Shown here piece after piece: positions 17,919 to 27,107 of a stretch of 64,000 nucleotides of DNA. The position numbers and the translations under genes are program-made. The notes under the pieces are model-generated. The model had not been told where the DNA came from, did no database searches, and saw only the letters and a program-made list of their open reading frames with translations. Origin of the DNA: Bacteroidota bacterium (lineage in GTDB: Bacteria; Bacteroidota; Ignavibacteria; Ignavibacteriales; Melioribacteraceae); assembly GCA_023447335.1 (NCBI GenBank), contig JAEXOD010000012.1, positions 1-64,000 on the forward strand. Direction: 5' to 3'. Position 1 is the stretch's first letter. Each line of letters opens with the position of its first letter.

Positions 17919-18668
17919 ATGGGATTTGTTGATAAAGACCGATTTGCGGAAAACGTTTATTTAGGGTTACCCGCTAATTTTAATGATAAAATTATAATTA
18001 GAAGAATAAAATTAATTAATAATATTGCTGATTTCTTTGGAAAAAAATATACATGTGCGGAAATCGGTTGCGGAAACGGGGCAACAGCGTTACGATTGGC
18101 GGATAAATTTTCTGCAATTGATTGTTATGATATTTTTGAATCTAATTTACTTGAATTTGAAAAAAATGCAAAAGAATTAAATATTTCGAATTGTAAATTT
18201 ATTTTATCTGATATTGAAAGTGATCAAATAGCTACGGAAAAATATGATAGACTTATATGTTTTGAAGTTATCGAACACTTTAAGAATGATAATAACGTTG
18301 TTAATTTGTATAAAATGTTGAAAAAAGGGGGCAAAGCTGTAATAAGTGTACCTAATAAATGGTGGATTTTTGAAACACATGGGGCAAAACTTCCGCTTTT
18401 ACCCTGGAACAGAATTCCTTTCTTTTCCTGGTTACCAAAACCGATTCATGAAAAATTTGCAAATGCGCGTATTTACACTCGTAAAAGAGTTATAAAACTA
18501 CTTGAAAATGCAGGGTTTAAAATAGAAAAAGTAGAATATGTAACCGCTCCGATGGATGTATTAAAAGAAGGAAAATTAAAGGAATTAATGATATCAACTA
18601 TTTTTAAAGATGATTCTACAAAGATTCCTTTTTTATCAACAAGTATATTTGTTTATGTTAGTAAATAA
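17919..18668 (+). CDS. Class I SAM-dependent methyltransferase
   Basis: The 249-residue protein contains motif I AEIGCGNGATALRLA (about 47-61), an acidic residue after the second strand (YDIFESN) and the post-I motif DRLICFEVIEHF, followed by LKKGGKAVISVPN. This is the Methyltransf_11/UbiG-like layout, often found in enzymes acting on lipids, quinones or sugars. The C-terminal part with PLLPWNRIPFFSWLP may be substrate specific. A TATCTTTG box at 17885-17892 fits an FCB -7 element. Its stop codon is 1 bp from the end of the convergent sorting-domain protein gene. Confidence 0.85.
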   Translation: MGFVDKDRFAENVYLGLPANFNDKIIIRRIKLINNIADFFGKKYTCAEIGCGNGATALRLADKFSAIDCYDIFESNLLEFEKNAKELNISNCKFILSDIESDQIATEKYDRLICFEVIEHFKNDNNVVNLYKMLKKGGKAVISVPNKWWIFETHGAKLPLLPWNRIPFFSWLPKPIHEKFANARIYTRKRVIKLLENAGFKIEKVEYVTAPMDVLKEGKLKELMISTIFKDDSTKIPFLSTSIFVYVSK

Positions 18669-18669
18669 A

Positions 18670-21567
18670 TTACTTTAATAATACGGCTTTTCTAATTTCG
18701 GTTATTGCTTTGTTATTAATTAGGTCTTTAATGTTAAATACGATAAAATAAATTCCGCTGCTATTGTTTATCGCATTCCACGTAATGTTTCTACTCCCGT
18801 TAATATACTCATTTCCCAATAAAACGGCAACTTTTTGACCAAGAGAATTAAAAACCGCACAATCTACAAGTGATTCGTTAATTACGTTTATGGTAATTTT
18901 TGTTATCGGGTTGAACGGGTTAGGATAGTTATTGCTTATAAAGTATAGTGTAGGTAGTTCATTATTTTTTACTGTTACAAAATTGTTGCTATCGGTAGTA
19001 CCTAAAGTGAATTGACCCAAAGTTGAAAAATAGTCAATGCTTTCTATATTACCGTTAATTATTTGAGCATTTAAGTTTACCCAATTATCGTTAAAATTTT
19101 CTCTATAAAGCCATACTACTTTATCGGGATTTGTAATTCGATCAAAACTATTTAGAGGAACGCTTAATTTGCCGTTTACAAAGCTAACACTTGGAGATGT
19201 TAATTCCCAATAAAACTGTCCGGTTGCAAGAACTCCTTCAGGTAAATTACTAAAATAAGGAGCTTCATACATAAAATAACGTGTGGTAATCTCCCCCTGT
19301 ACCATTACAAAAGCAGAGAGATTTAGGTTTGCGTTATCAAAATTTATGTTGTTTTGTCCCAACATTGTGCTTTGTGTTACACTAATGGGAAACCAGATTA
19401 AAAACGGTGTATTAAATATTCTATAAGCAGTCGTATCTTCAAAATTTACAAATTTAATAATAACAGAATCACAATTTATTTCGGGAACTAGCCAACTTAT
19501 TTCGCCGGAACCTGATGAAATTTGTTCTTGAATTATATTCCAAGATGATCCGTTATTTGTTGAGTAATACGCATTCATTAAATTAACCATTTGCGAAGTA
19601 AATTCTAATTGAAATACTTCACCGCCTTTTAATATTTGATTTTCAACCGGACTTAATAATTCCATATTGCAAATGGTAAAAAGTTCGTCGGTTACATCGG
19701 TTACGGTTGAAATCATATCTGATTTAATTCTTAATCTACATCTATCCGATACCGTGTTTTGTAATAAAACAGACACTGATTTATTTTGCACAGGTAAATT
19801 GTTTAGAATAGAAGTCCAATTAATACCGTTATCATAACTGATATCCAAATCAACTGTTCCGTCTAAACCGTCACATTCCCAATCTACTATTGTTGTATTA
19901 TTTATGCAAATTGATTTATTGTTACTATTAAAAGATGTAAAACGTATATAAGGAGCCCAATTATTTGTGATAGAGAAATTATAATCCGTAATTACCGATA
20001 ATTCGGGGCTATTATATGTACTTATTTTTATTTTGCACTTATCTGCGTTGTTAATTGGGGGAACGGTAAAATTGAAGTTATTTATTTTAGCATTATAATT
20101 AGTTACAAGGGTAATCCAATTTGTACCGTCATTTGTAGATAAATATATGTTGATATTTTTATCCGTAAAAGCTTGCCAAGTAATATTATGTTTTGTGCCG
20201 GTTTGCCAAACTTCATTTTCTTGAGGTAAAGTGATGTTTAATTTCGGTTCATTAATTTCGGCAAAAAATAGTGATGCCGGTGCAGAGAAACTTCCGAAAG
20301 AGGCGGTTTGGGTACATTTACCCGAAATAATTATTTTATTATTGCTCATTAAGTTAATAGAAGATGATATATCGTTGCCAAAGCCGGCAAATTTAGAGTG
20401 CCAATCAATTTCTCCGTTCGTTTTTAGTTTTACAATAATACCGTCATAACCTCCGATAGTGTTTATAGGAGTTGTTCCGATATAAAATGCCTGATTATAC
20501 GAACAAATTGCATAAATACTAAAATTATTATCCATTGCAATATCAAGTCCGATAGGTAAACTTGCCCAACCGGTAACTAATGAAGTGGAAAAATGATCGG
20601 TTCCTTCAAGAGTGTAAGATTTGATGACGGCACTTGAACCTGATAATTCAAATTCGGCAATTAAAGTAACATAGTTCCCTTTTACAATTACTTTTTTACC
20701 GCTTGAAACTGAGGCACTTGAACTGCCGTATTTTTCCCAAACAATATTACCGTTACTATTGTATTTATATAAAAAGTAATTTGAGCGACTTGTGTACCAG
20801 CCTGTGCGAGCATTTCCCGTTATATAAACATTGCCGCTGTTATCTGAAGCTATTGAGGTGGCAATAAAAGTATCACCTGAGGAATCGTATTTAGCTCTTG
20901 CGTAAATAGGTAATCCTTGCCGGGAATATTTAATTATGTATATTGAAGGATTTGTAATACCGGGTGTATTTAATTCTATGCCATCTCCAGTTAAGGTAGT
21001 TACGAACGGACCGGTTATTACAGGATTATTTTCACTATCAACAGTTACGTGAGGTGTTCGACTAACATTGAAAGATGAAGTGAGTTCTTTAATCCAGCTT
21101 ACTGTTTGTGTGTTGCTAATTTTTATCAAAAACACTTTATAATCAGAATTATTTACTATGCTACTGTCTAATAAATTAAGTTCGCCTTTAAACAGTCCGG
21201 TTAAGTAAATATTTCCCATAGAATCAATAGCAATATCAGATATTAAACTTGTACCTGAACCGCTACCGATCACAGTTTTAATTATATCACCGTTATCATT
21301 TAATTTTGCAACAAAAAAATCAGTGCCGCCGGAAGCAGCATAATAAAAATTGGTAAAATTAATAATATCGCTAAAATTTCCTATTGTCCAAATATTATTT
21401 CCATTGTCAATAATTGTTCTGACTATTTTATTGTTTTCGGAAGATATATTGTTTACAGTAATGTTCTTTACCCAATAAAAAGCTTGTGCTTGCAAAGTAA
21501 TAATTGCAGAAAAGAAATAAACAATCGAGATAAACAGATTCTTTATTAGTATTGTTTTGTGTACCAT
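18670..21567 (-). CDS. Secreted SBBP-repeat protein with C-terminal sorting domain (type IX secretion)
   Basis: The 965-residue secreted protein starts with a signal peptide (IITLQAQA, about residue 30). The first half (about 40-440) consists of beta-propeller SBBP-type repeats of the form GNIYLTGLF, NPVITGPF and GNVYITGNA. The second half holds repeated Ig-like modules introduced by LPQENEVWQTGTKHNITW, and a C-terminal domain (about 880-965) with YPNPFNPITKITI and a closing strand near NKAITEIRKAVLL. That C-terminal motif is typical of cargo of type IX secretion in Ignavibacteria and relatives. It is probably a cell-surface or released protein of unknown function. No type IX secretion machinery gene is in the window. 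Confidence 0.85.
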   Translation of the reverse strand: MVHKTILIKNLFISIVYFFSAIITLQAQAFYWVKNITVNNISSENNKIVRTIIDNGNNIWTIGNFSDIINFTNFYYAASGGTDFFVAKLNDNGDIIKTVIGSGSGTSLISDIAIDSMGNIYLTGLFKGELNLLDSSIVNNSDYKVFLIKISNTQTVSWIKELTSSFNVSRTPHVTVDSENNPVITGPFVTTLTGDGIELNTPGITNPSIYIIKYSRQGLPIYARAKYDSSGDTFIATSIASDNSGNVYITGNARTGWYTSRSNYFLYKYNSNGNIVWEKYGSSSASVSSGKKVIVKGNYVTLIAEFELSGSSAVIKSYTLEGTDHFSTSLVTGWASLPIGLDIAMDNNFSIYAICSYNQAFYIGTTPINTIGGYDGIIVKLKTNGEIDWHSKFAGFGNDISSSINLMSNNKIIISGKCTQTASFGSFSAPASLFFAEINEPKLNITLPQENEVWQTGTKHNITWQAFTDKNINIYLSTNDGTNWITLVTNYNAKINNFNFTVPPINNADKCKIKISTYNSPELSVITDYNFSITNNWAPYIRFTSFNSNNKSICINNTTIVDWECDGLDGTVDLDISYDNGINWTSILNNLPVQNKSVSVLLQNTVSDRCRLRIKSDMISTVTDVTDELFTICNMELLSPVENQILKGGEVFQLEFTSQMVNLMNAYYSTNNGSSWNIIQEQISSGSGEISWLVPEINCDSVIIKFVNFEDTTAYRIFNTPFLIWFPISVTQSTMLGQNNINFDNANLNLSAFVMVQGEITTRYFMYEAPYFSNLPEGVLATGQFYWELTSPSVSFVNGKLSVPLNSFDRITNPDKVVWLYRENFNDNWVNLNAQIINGNIESIDYFSTLGQFTLGTTDSNNFVTVKNNELPTLYFISNNYPNPFNPITKITINVINESLVDCAVFNSLGQKVAVLLGNEYINGSRNITWNAINNSSGIYFIVFNIKDLINNKAITEIRKAVLLK

Positions 21568-21601
21568 TTCCCATCCTCTTTTAGTAAATTCATTCCGGTA
21601 T

Positions 21602-21632
21602 AAAAACTATGTAAATAAATTAACAATGTCAA
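21602..21632 (-). promoter_or_regulatory. FCB-type promoter for the sorting-domain protein
   Basis: On the minus strand TTG of CTTGACAT (21630-21632) is followed after exactly 20 nt by TAGTTTTT (21602-21609), one mismatch from TAnnTTTG. The start codon at 21567 lies about 35 bp downstream. Confidence 0.5.
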
Positions 21633-21703
21633 GTTAATCGAAAAATGATTCTTTTAAGAGTGATACAGAACACAAAGTTTTTTGAAAGGAGGTAGTATAG
21701 GGG

Positions 21704-21740
21704 AAATAAAAAACCCCTAAAATTGATTATTAGGGGTTTT
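21704..21740 (-). terminator. Intrinsic terminator
   Basis: The stem AAAACCCCTAA/TTAGGGGTTTT is followed, on the minus strand, by a T-rich tract. It lies 26 bp beyond the stop of the coiled-coil protein gene and separates it from the promoter of the sorting-domain gene. Confidence 0.85.
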
Positions 21741-21765
21741 ATTTTTATAAACTATTTAACTTAGC

Positions 21766-23043
21766 TCATTCTCTATCTTTAAGTTGTTTTTTAAGCTGAT
21801 TGTTTTTTACCGTTAGCATAACGATTAAAACAATTACCACTAAAACAAGAACACCGATAACAAGCATGTAAATCCAATTAGGCATTGCTTCACCTAAGGA
21901 ATCGTACCATTCATCCATTTTCTTGTCAATACTTTCAACTTGCTCGTCATTTAACATTTTGTAGCGAGTTAATAGCGGAATCCAAGTATCTGCAATGTTT
22001 TTATAATATACACTATCTGCAAATGTATTGTAGGCATTATGTCTTTCTTCGCTACTTTTCTGTTCAACATTCTTAATTTGTTTATCAATATAAGAAGTAA
22101 TAGCATTATAAAATTCATCACCGTTATTAAACGATTCTAACGTAATGTCTTTTAATCTAAATTGAACATCAATATTTTGCCAAATATTTTGATCAATTGA
22201 TCCGTCCCATTTGTTCAAAAGAGCTTCAACATTGCTTAATTCTGCATCTTTTTCTTTCGGAGTTGCATAAACTTGTGCAATTTTAGAACCTATTGCTTTC
22301 CATCTTGATCTAAATTCTTTCTGCTCTTCTTTAAATTCATCAAGTTGTTTGGTTGTAAAAGCACCGGATTCAATGTAACGAGTATTATCAGTAATTAAGC
22401 GTTTAATGTTTTCTAACATATTACTGCTTTTAAATTTAATAAATAGTTCTTTTTTCTCAACTTCATTCATGGATTCTACACTTTTTTCGTTGCTAAAAAA
22501 TAAACTATTGGCTAATTCATCAATTAAGCTGTTACGTTGTTTGCTGTTTTCGCGTAATTTTTTCATTAACGAATTTAATGAGTCTATCGTTTTTCTATCA
22601 CGTTTATTGCTTTCGCGTAAGCTAACTACTTCACGCAAAGTTGAATAATAATCTTCACTTAATCTGTTAACATATTCTTTAAGTTCTTCAAGTTTTCCTT
22701 TTAAATCGGTAACTTCTACTTCCAAATCACTTATCTGTGATAATTTTCCTTTTATAACATCAATTTTGTTATTAATTTTTTGAAAAGTACTTTCAAAAGT
22801 TTCCGGATAAAGTGCCTTATCTAATAAAGTTTTTTTACCTTGATATTTCTCTTTTAATTCTGAAGTACGAGTTTCAAAATCCGGAACTTCGGTAATGCTT
22901 TTTGCCTTATCAATATCATTTTCTAAATTTTCAACCGCAGATTTAAATGCTTTTGTTATTTCTAAATCGCTTTGAGCTTTTAAGTTTATAAAATTAGCTA
23001 AAGCAAAAACCATAAAAAGCAAAATTAATGATTTAATTCTCAT
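21766..23043 (-). CDS. Hypothetical envelope protein: signal peptide, coiled coil, C-terminal TM
   Basis: The 425-residue protein has an N-terminal signal sequence (FINLKAQS near residue 25), a long helical region with heptads around residues 90-170 (LEVEVTDLKGKLEELKEY and beyond), more helices in the middle, and one transmembrane helix at about 395-418 (IYMLVIGVLVLVVIVLIVML), followed by a short basic tail. The topology suggests an inner-membrane protein with a large periplasmic coiled-coil part. No family is recognised. Its start overlaps the stop of the upstream lipoprotein gene by 4 bp, so the two products probably work together. Confidence 0.65.
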   Translation of the reverse strand: MRIKSLILLFMVFALANFINLKAQSDLEITKAFKSAVENLENDIDKAKSITEVPDFETRTSELKEKYQGKKTLLDKALYPETFESTFQKINNKIDVIKGKLSQISDLEVEVTDLKGKLEELKEYVNRLSEDYYSTLREVVSLRESNKRDRKTIDSLNSLMKKLRENSKQRNSLIDELANSLFFSNEKSVESMNEVEKKELFIKFKSSNMLENIKRLITDNTRYIESGAFTTKQLDEFKEEQKEFRSRWKAIGSKIAQVYATPKEKDAELSNVEALLNKWDGSIDQNIWQNIDVQFRLKDITLESFNNGDEFYNAITSYIDKQIKNVEQKSSEERHNAYNTFADSVYYKNIADTWIPLLTRYKMLNDEQVESIDKKMDEWYDSLGEAMPNWIYMLVIGVLVLVVIVLIVMLTVKNNQLKKQLKDRE

Positions 23044-23495
23044 TTTTTGTCTCCTACAATTCCTTCTCCGTTTAATAAAATAGATTCTCCGTTTTTATTC
23101 AGTAACTCAATATTCGGTTCCCTTTGGTTGAAAGCAGGGTTTAATAATCCTTTTTCATTTACCAAAACTTTTTTAACTAATTTTAGAGATCCGTCCCCGG
23201 CGCTAAATATATAAACGTTTTTAAAATTTTCTGCCGTTAGAAAATAATAACCTTTATCGTTTCTTATTAAATGAATTGTTTTTTCTTTTATATCTGCATT
23301 CATTCCAAATTCTTCATTAAATAAATTAGTTACATTAATAGTAATTGCATATCGATTTTCGGCAATTGTACCCGTGTCATCCGTAGTTAAGGCACTTTCA
23401 AGCGGCCAAGCAAAATTAACCGGTGTTAACATCATAGTGTTACATCCCCATAATGAAACGACCGCAAATAATGCTATCAATATTTTTATTTTCAT
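23040..23495 (-). CDS. Hypothetical lipoprotein
   Basis: This 151-residue protein has a signal peptide with lipobox SLWGCNT (Cys18). The mature sequence shows a strand-rich domain (NRYAITINVTNLFNEEF, LIRNDKGYYFLTAENF, VYIFSAGDGSLKLV) with no recognised family. It is the first gene of a two-gene leftward unit coupled by a 4-bp overlap to the coiled-coil membrane protein, which suggests a joint envelope function. An AAGGAG-type ribosome-binding site is present upstream. Confidence 0.65.
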   Translation of the reverse strand: MKIKILIALFAVVSLWGCNTMMLTPVNFAWPLESALTTDDTGTIAENRYAITINVTNLFNEEFGMNADIKEKTIHLIRNDKGYYFLTAENFKNVYIFSAGDGSLKLVKKVLVNEKGLLNPAFNQREPNIELLNKNGESILLNGEGIVGDKK

Positions 23496-23522
23496 ACTTT
23501 CTCCTTAGATTTTATTTAATTT

Positions 23523-23942
23523 TTAAATTTTATTATTAATCAAAATTGCCAGGTTCTTTAATTCTTCGGCAGAGGTTTTTTCGGATCTATTTATTTTTGT
23601 AATCATATTATCATTTTCATATCTCGGAATAATATGTAAATGGCTGTGAAAAACTTCTTGACCGGCTGCTTTCCCGTTTGCCATCACAAAACTTGTTGCT
23701 TCTAATTTAATTTCGTCAACTTTTCTCAATGCTTTTTCGATTTTTACGGCGGCGTTAAATAAATGCATACCGGTTTCTTCATCGTAATCTTTAACTTCTT
23801 GAAAATGCTTTTTCGGAATAACCAACAAATGTCCTTTGTTGATAGGATTGATATCCATAAATGAAATAACGTTTTGGTCTTCATAAACTTTATTGCAAGG
23901 AATATCACCCGCAACAATTTTGCAGAAAATACAGTTTTCCAT
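23523..23942 (-). CDS. HIT family hydrolase (HinT-like)
   Basis: The 139-residue protein contains the histidine triad HSHLH (His99, His101, His103) in FHSHLHIIPRYE. The N-terminal CIFCKI (Cys4, Cys7) corresponds to one half of the zinc site common in bacterial HIT proteins. HinT-type enzymes hydrolyse nucleoside phosphoramidates and adenylated intermediates in the cytoplasm. Length and start agree with the family. It lies 27 bp upstream of the lipoprotein gene on the same strand and could be transcribed with it. Confidence 0.93.
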   Translation of the reverse strand: MENCIFCKIVAGDIPCNKVYEDQNVISFMDINPINKGHLLVIPKKHFQEVKDYDEETGMHLFNAAVKIEKALRKVDEIKLEATSFVMANGKAAGQEVFHSHLHIIPRYENDNMITKINRSEKTSAEELKNLAILINNKI

Positions 23943-24033
23943 ATATCCTCTTTAAAATTAATACAAATTTGTTTATAATTATATTACTAATATAAATATT
24001 TATTTACTATTTTATTAATTATTAGGGTTAATA

Positions 24034-24876
24034 ATGAAATTAATTTTATTATTTTTAGCATTTTTAGATTTAAACGGTGCAAGTATTACTAAAGATACTA
24101 CCAGAACAAACGGAGTTTACTTATCCGGCGTTACAGGGTTAAATGCTAGTCAAGTTTCTTTTACAAATTGGTCTCAGGGAGGTGAAAATTCAGTTACTTG
24201 GTCTGTTTTTGGTGATTTTAGTGTCAAGTTTGTTGAGGATTCACTTTTGGTTTATAATCATTTAAATGCAGTTTACGGCAAAACAAAAACCGGAGAGGCA
24301 ATATTTAAAACAAATAGTAATGAGATTTTCTTAGAAACAGTTTTCCTTTACCGTATGGGTTGGCAAATTGATCCTTATTTTAGTAATACAATAAGGTCAG
24401 TGATTACTAAAGGGTATGACTATTCGAAGGATGAACCTATTCAAATTTCGGATTTTTTTGATCCCGGTTATGTTACTCAAAGTTTAGGATTTAGCTATAA
24501 TAAGATTTCCGGTTTTACTTCACGTTTAGGAATTGCATTACAAGAAGTATTCACGAATAAATATAGGAGCTATTCTGATAAACAGGATACAAAAACTAAA
24601 GTAGAGGCATTTAAGTTTGAAACGGGTATGGAATCTGTAACCGAGGCAAAATTTGATATTATGGAAAACATAACATATAGTTCACGATTAAGATTGTTTA
24701 CGCGTTTTGAGCATATAGATGTTTGGGATGTTAGATGGGATAATACTTTACGTGCTAAAATTAATTCGATTTTTAACGTAAACCTTACTACATTATTGGT
24801 TTATGAAAAATCGCAGTCTGTAAAAACTCAGTTTAGAGAAGCATTACAATTAGGTGTATCTTTTAACATATTTTAA
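24034..24876 (+). CDS. DUF3078 family outer-membrane protein
   Basis: The 280-residue protein begins with a short signal peptide and then shows the DUF3078 pattern: SFTNWSQGGENSVTW near the N-terminus, repeated aromatic strands, and the central EIFLETVFLYRMGWQIDPYF. It ends in Phe after a strand (LQLGVSFNIF). This is the profile of an outer-membrane beta-barrel found across Bacteroidota and relatives, function unknown. The MscS-like gene starts 11 bp downstream on the same strand. Mature barrel strands dominate the sequence, and no plug or POTRA domain is apparent. Confidence 0.75.
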   Translation: MKLILLFLAFLDLNGASITKDTTRTNGVYLSGVTGLNASQVSFTNWSQGGENSVTWSVFGDFSVKFVEDSLLVYNHLNAVYGKTKTGEAIFKTNSNEIFLETVFLYRMGWQIDPYFSNTIRSVITKGYDYSKDEPIQISDFFDPGYVTQSLGFSYNKISGFTSRLGIALQEVFTNKYRSYSDKQDTKTKVEAFKFETGMESVTEAKFDIMENITYSSRLRLFTRFEHIDVWDVRWDNTLRAKINSIFNVNLTTLLVYEKSQSVKTQFREALQLGVSFNIF

Positions 24877-24887
24877 TTGAGGAATAT

Positions 24888-25406
24888 ATGGAACAATATA
24901 TTGAAAACGCAAAACAATTGTTAATTGGTTATGGGTTAAAGGTTATAGGAGCAGTATTAATATTAATAATAGGAATATGGATTTCCAAATTATTTTCGAA
25001 ATATACATTAAAACTTCTTGAAAAAAGAAAGGTTGAGAAAACTTTATCTAAATTTGTTTCAAATTTTGTTAAAGTGTTAATTATTATCTTTGTAGTGTTA
25101 GCAGCAATAAACCAAGTCGGTATTGAAACAACCTCATTTATTGCGGTTTTGGGTGCTGCCGGTTTAGCAGTAGGTTTAGCTTTACAAGGATCTCTTTCAA
25201 ACTTTGCAGCCGGTGTTATGATTATTATTTTTAGACCAATTAAACTTGGGGAATATATTGAAGCCGGTTCAGTTAAAGGGATTGTAGAAGAGGTAGGTAT
25301 TTTTACTTCTTTAGTTACCGGTGAAAATGATAAGGTATATATTATTCCTAATTCAAAACTAATTAATGATGTTATTGTAAACCATAATTACAAAAAGAGG
25401 GGTTAA
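24888..25406 (+). CDS. Mechanosensitive channel MscS, C-terminally short
   Basis: The 172-residue protein has transmembrane helices at about 12-32 and 57-78, and the pore-lining TM3 with the Gly/Ala-rich run AVLGAAGLAVGLALQGSL. This is followed by the beta-domain opening FRPIKLGEYIEAGSVKGIVEEVG and VYIIPNSKLINDVIVNHN. It stops just where typical MscS proteins (about 270-290 residues) continue into the alpha/beta vestibule domain, so that domain is missing. The next bases in frame or in other frames do not restore it. The protein may still form the pore, may be a natural short form, or may be a decayed gene. A MITE-like element starts 58 bp downstream. Confidence 0.8.
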   Translation: MEQYIENAKQLLIGYGLKVIGAVLILIIGIWISKLFSKYTLKLLEKRKVEKTLSKFVSNFVKVLIIIFVVLAAINQVGIETTSFIAVLGAAGLAVGLALQGSLSNFAAGVMIIIFRPIKLGEYIEAGSVKGIVEEVGIFTSLVTGENDKVYIIPNSKLINDVIVNHNYKKRG

Positions 25407-25463
25407 TTTTCGATTTCACAAGCTTTGTAAATATCTTAAATTAATCATACTAAATAATATATT

Positions 25464-25748
25464 GAGCTGTATAAAAACAACACTTAAGGTAAATTCTTAG
25501 AAGAGTAATAATGATTGTTTTTGTTTGACGTATTGAAGTTATTCCCCAACCACTATTTGAAAATAGTGTAATTATAAATAATTAAGTGATTTTTGCTATA
25601 ATATACAAGTGTATTTTCAATTACCACTATCTTTAGATAGTGTTAATAAATCCCTATTAATACTTTATTAAACGGGTAATAACAAAATATATTACTTTAC
25701 AACTAAATGAGAAATCGCACAATTAAAACAGGCTTTTTATACAGCCCC
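25464..25748 (+). mobile_element. MITE-like element, family A copy 2 (intact)
   Basis: The 285-bp element has terminal inverted repeats GAGCTGTATAAAAA and, reversed, GGGGCTGTATAAAAA. It contains two hairpins of the form CACTAT...ATAGTG (around 25552 and 25625). Long blocks match the copy at 13145-13671. It has no open reading frame. It occupies most of the 370-bp gap between the short MscS gene and the propeller protein gene. The rest of that gap shows nothing recognisable. Confidence 0.8.
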
Positions 25749-25778
25749 TTTTTTTACTACACAAATTAAAAAAATTGT

Positions 25779-27068
25779 ATGATGAGAAGAATTTGCTTCG
25801 TACTTCTGATTGTTTTGGGATTTATTAATCCTATATATTCACAAAAAAAAGTACCTATAAATACAACAATTATATCTAAAGATAGCAGTTTGACTGTTAA
25901 ACTTATAAAACGATTTAAGAACAAAAAGAATGAACAGTATTCTAAGAATGATGTATATGATATAGATGTATATTCGCCAAAATCAGTAAATATTTTGAAT
26001 AGTAAGGGTAAATTTTATATTAATTCTTTAGAAGGATTTAGCACTATAGTTTATGACTTAAATACCTTTGCAAAATTAAAAGTTATTAAACATGAATTTA
26101 ATTCTAAAAATAAATATCTTTTTTTAGATACAAATTATTTTGATTATAAATTTAAAAGCAGAACAAAAAATATTAATATTTTTAAAGGGAAACCGGTTGA
26201 AGGCTGTTTTTCGCATGACGGGAAATATCTTTGGGTAAGTTATTATAGAAGAAGTTATGATAATAATGCAATTGATCCTTCGGCGTTGTGTATTATTGAT
26301 ACAGATAAAGATAGCATAGTTAGGGTAATGCCTGCGGCAATTTTACCAAAAGTTATACAATATTCAAAAGAAACTGATAGAATAATTGTAACAAATTGGG
26401 GTGATAATACAGTCTCTTTAATTGATGTAACTTCTAACGATTTTAATGAGTTTAAATACATTAAGAATGTAATAGTGGATAAGAAATATGAAGTAAAGAC
26501 AGACAAAAATTTATTAATTGACAGGGATAAATTTTGTGGTGATTGTTTAAGGGGAACTGCTTTTACGCCTGACGGTGACTATGCAATTATTGGGAAATCA
26601 ATGAATAACTCTTTAGCTGCGTTAAATATTCTTGAAGGGAAATATTTAGGAAACATTATAGGCATGAAACCTTCAATTAGGCATATAGTTGTTAAGGATG
26701 AATATATTTATTTAGCATCGACCCAGAGCGGACATATTCAAAGAGCGCAAATTAGCCAACTAATTGATAGTGTTAAAAAAGGTACATTTATTTTTGATAA
26801 ATGGGAAGATATTTACTTAGGAAAAGGAATAAGAACGATTAAAATAACTGAAGACGGCAAGTATTTATTTGCTGCAGTGAATGATGAAAGCAAAATTGTA
26901 GTGGTGGATTTAAAGAAGTATTCTGCTGTTTGTTCTATTGATGCAGATAGTTTTCCGGTTGGGATTGATGTAAGCGGAAACGGTAAATATGTTATTGTTA
27001 CTTCTCAAGCCAAAAACGGAATCGGCGGTAATAGCGTAATGATTTATGAAGTTGTGTACAATCGCTGA
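25779..27068 (+). CDS. YncE-like beta-propeller protein
   Basis: The 429-residue secreted protein has an N-terminal signal (GFINPIYSQ, about residue 22). It contains several YVTN/YncE-type blades: GCFSHDGKYLWVSYY, DRIIVTNWGDNTVSLIDV, GTAFTPDGDYAIIGKS and ISGNGKYVIVTSQA-like repeats. These proteins adopt a seven-bladed propeller and act as periplasmic or surface binding or scaffold proteins. The ligand is unknown. It is monocistronic, downstream of the MITE-like element, and its 3' end is convergent with the SurA-like gene. Confidence 0.82.
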   Translation: MMRRICFVLLIVLGFINPIYSQKKVPINTTIISKDSSLTVKLIKRFKNKKNEQYSKNDVYDIDVYSPKSVNILNSKGKFYINSLEGFSTIVYDLNTFAKLKVIKHEFNSKNKYLFLDTNYFDYKFKSRTKNINIFKGKPVEGCFSHDGKYLWVSYYRRSYDNNAIDPSALCIIDTDKDSIVRVMPAAILPKVIQYSKETDRIIVTNWGDNTVSLIDVTSNDFNEFKYIKNVIVDKKYEVKTDKNLLIDRDKFCGDCLRGTAFTPDGDYAIIGKSMNNSLAALNILEGKYLGNIIGMKPSIRHIVVKDEYIYLASTQSGHIQRAQISQLIDSVKKGTFIFDKWEDIYLGKGIRTIKITEDGKYLFAAVNDESKIVVVDLKKYSAVCSIDADSFPVGIDVSGNGKYVIVTSQAKNGIGGNSVMIYEVVYNR

Positions 27069-27078
27069 AAACCGTTTT

Positions 27079-27100
27079 AATTGTTTGAGCTAGTACAATT
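27079..27100. terminator. Possible weak bidirectional terminator
   Basis: The inverted repeat AATTGT/ACAATT with a 10-base loop, between convergent genes, is flanked by T- and A-rich sequence. The stem is short and AT-only at most positions, so confidence is low. Confidence 0.35.
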
Positions 27101-27107
27101 ATTTATT

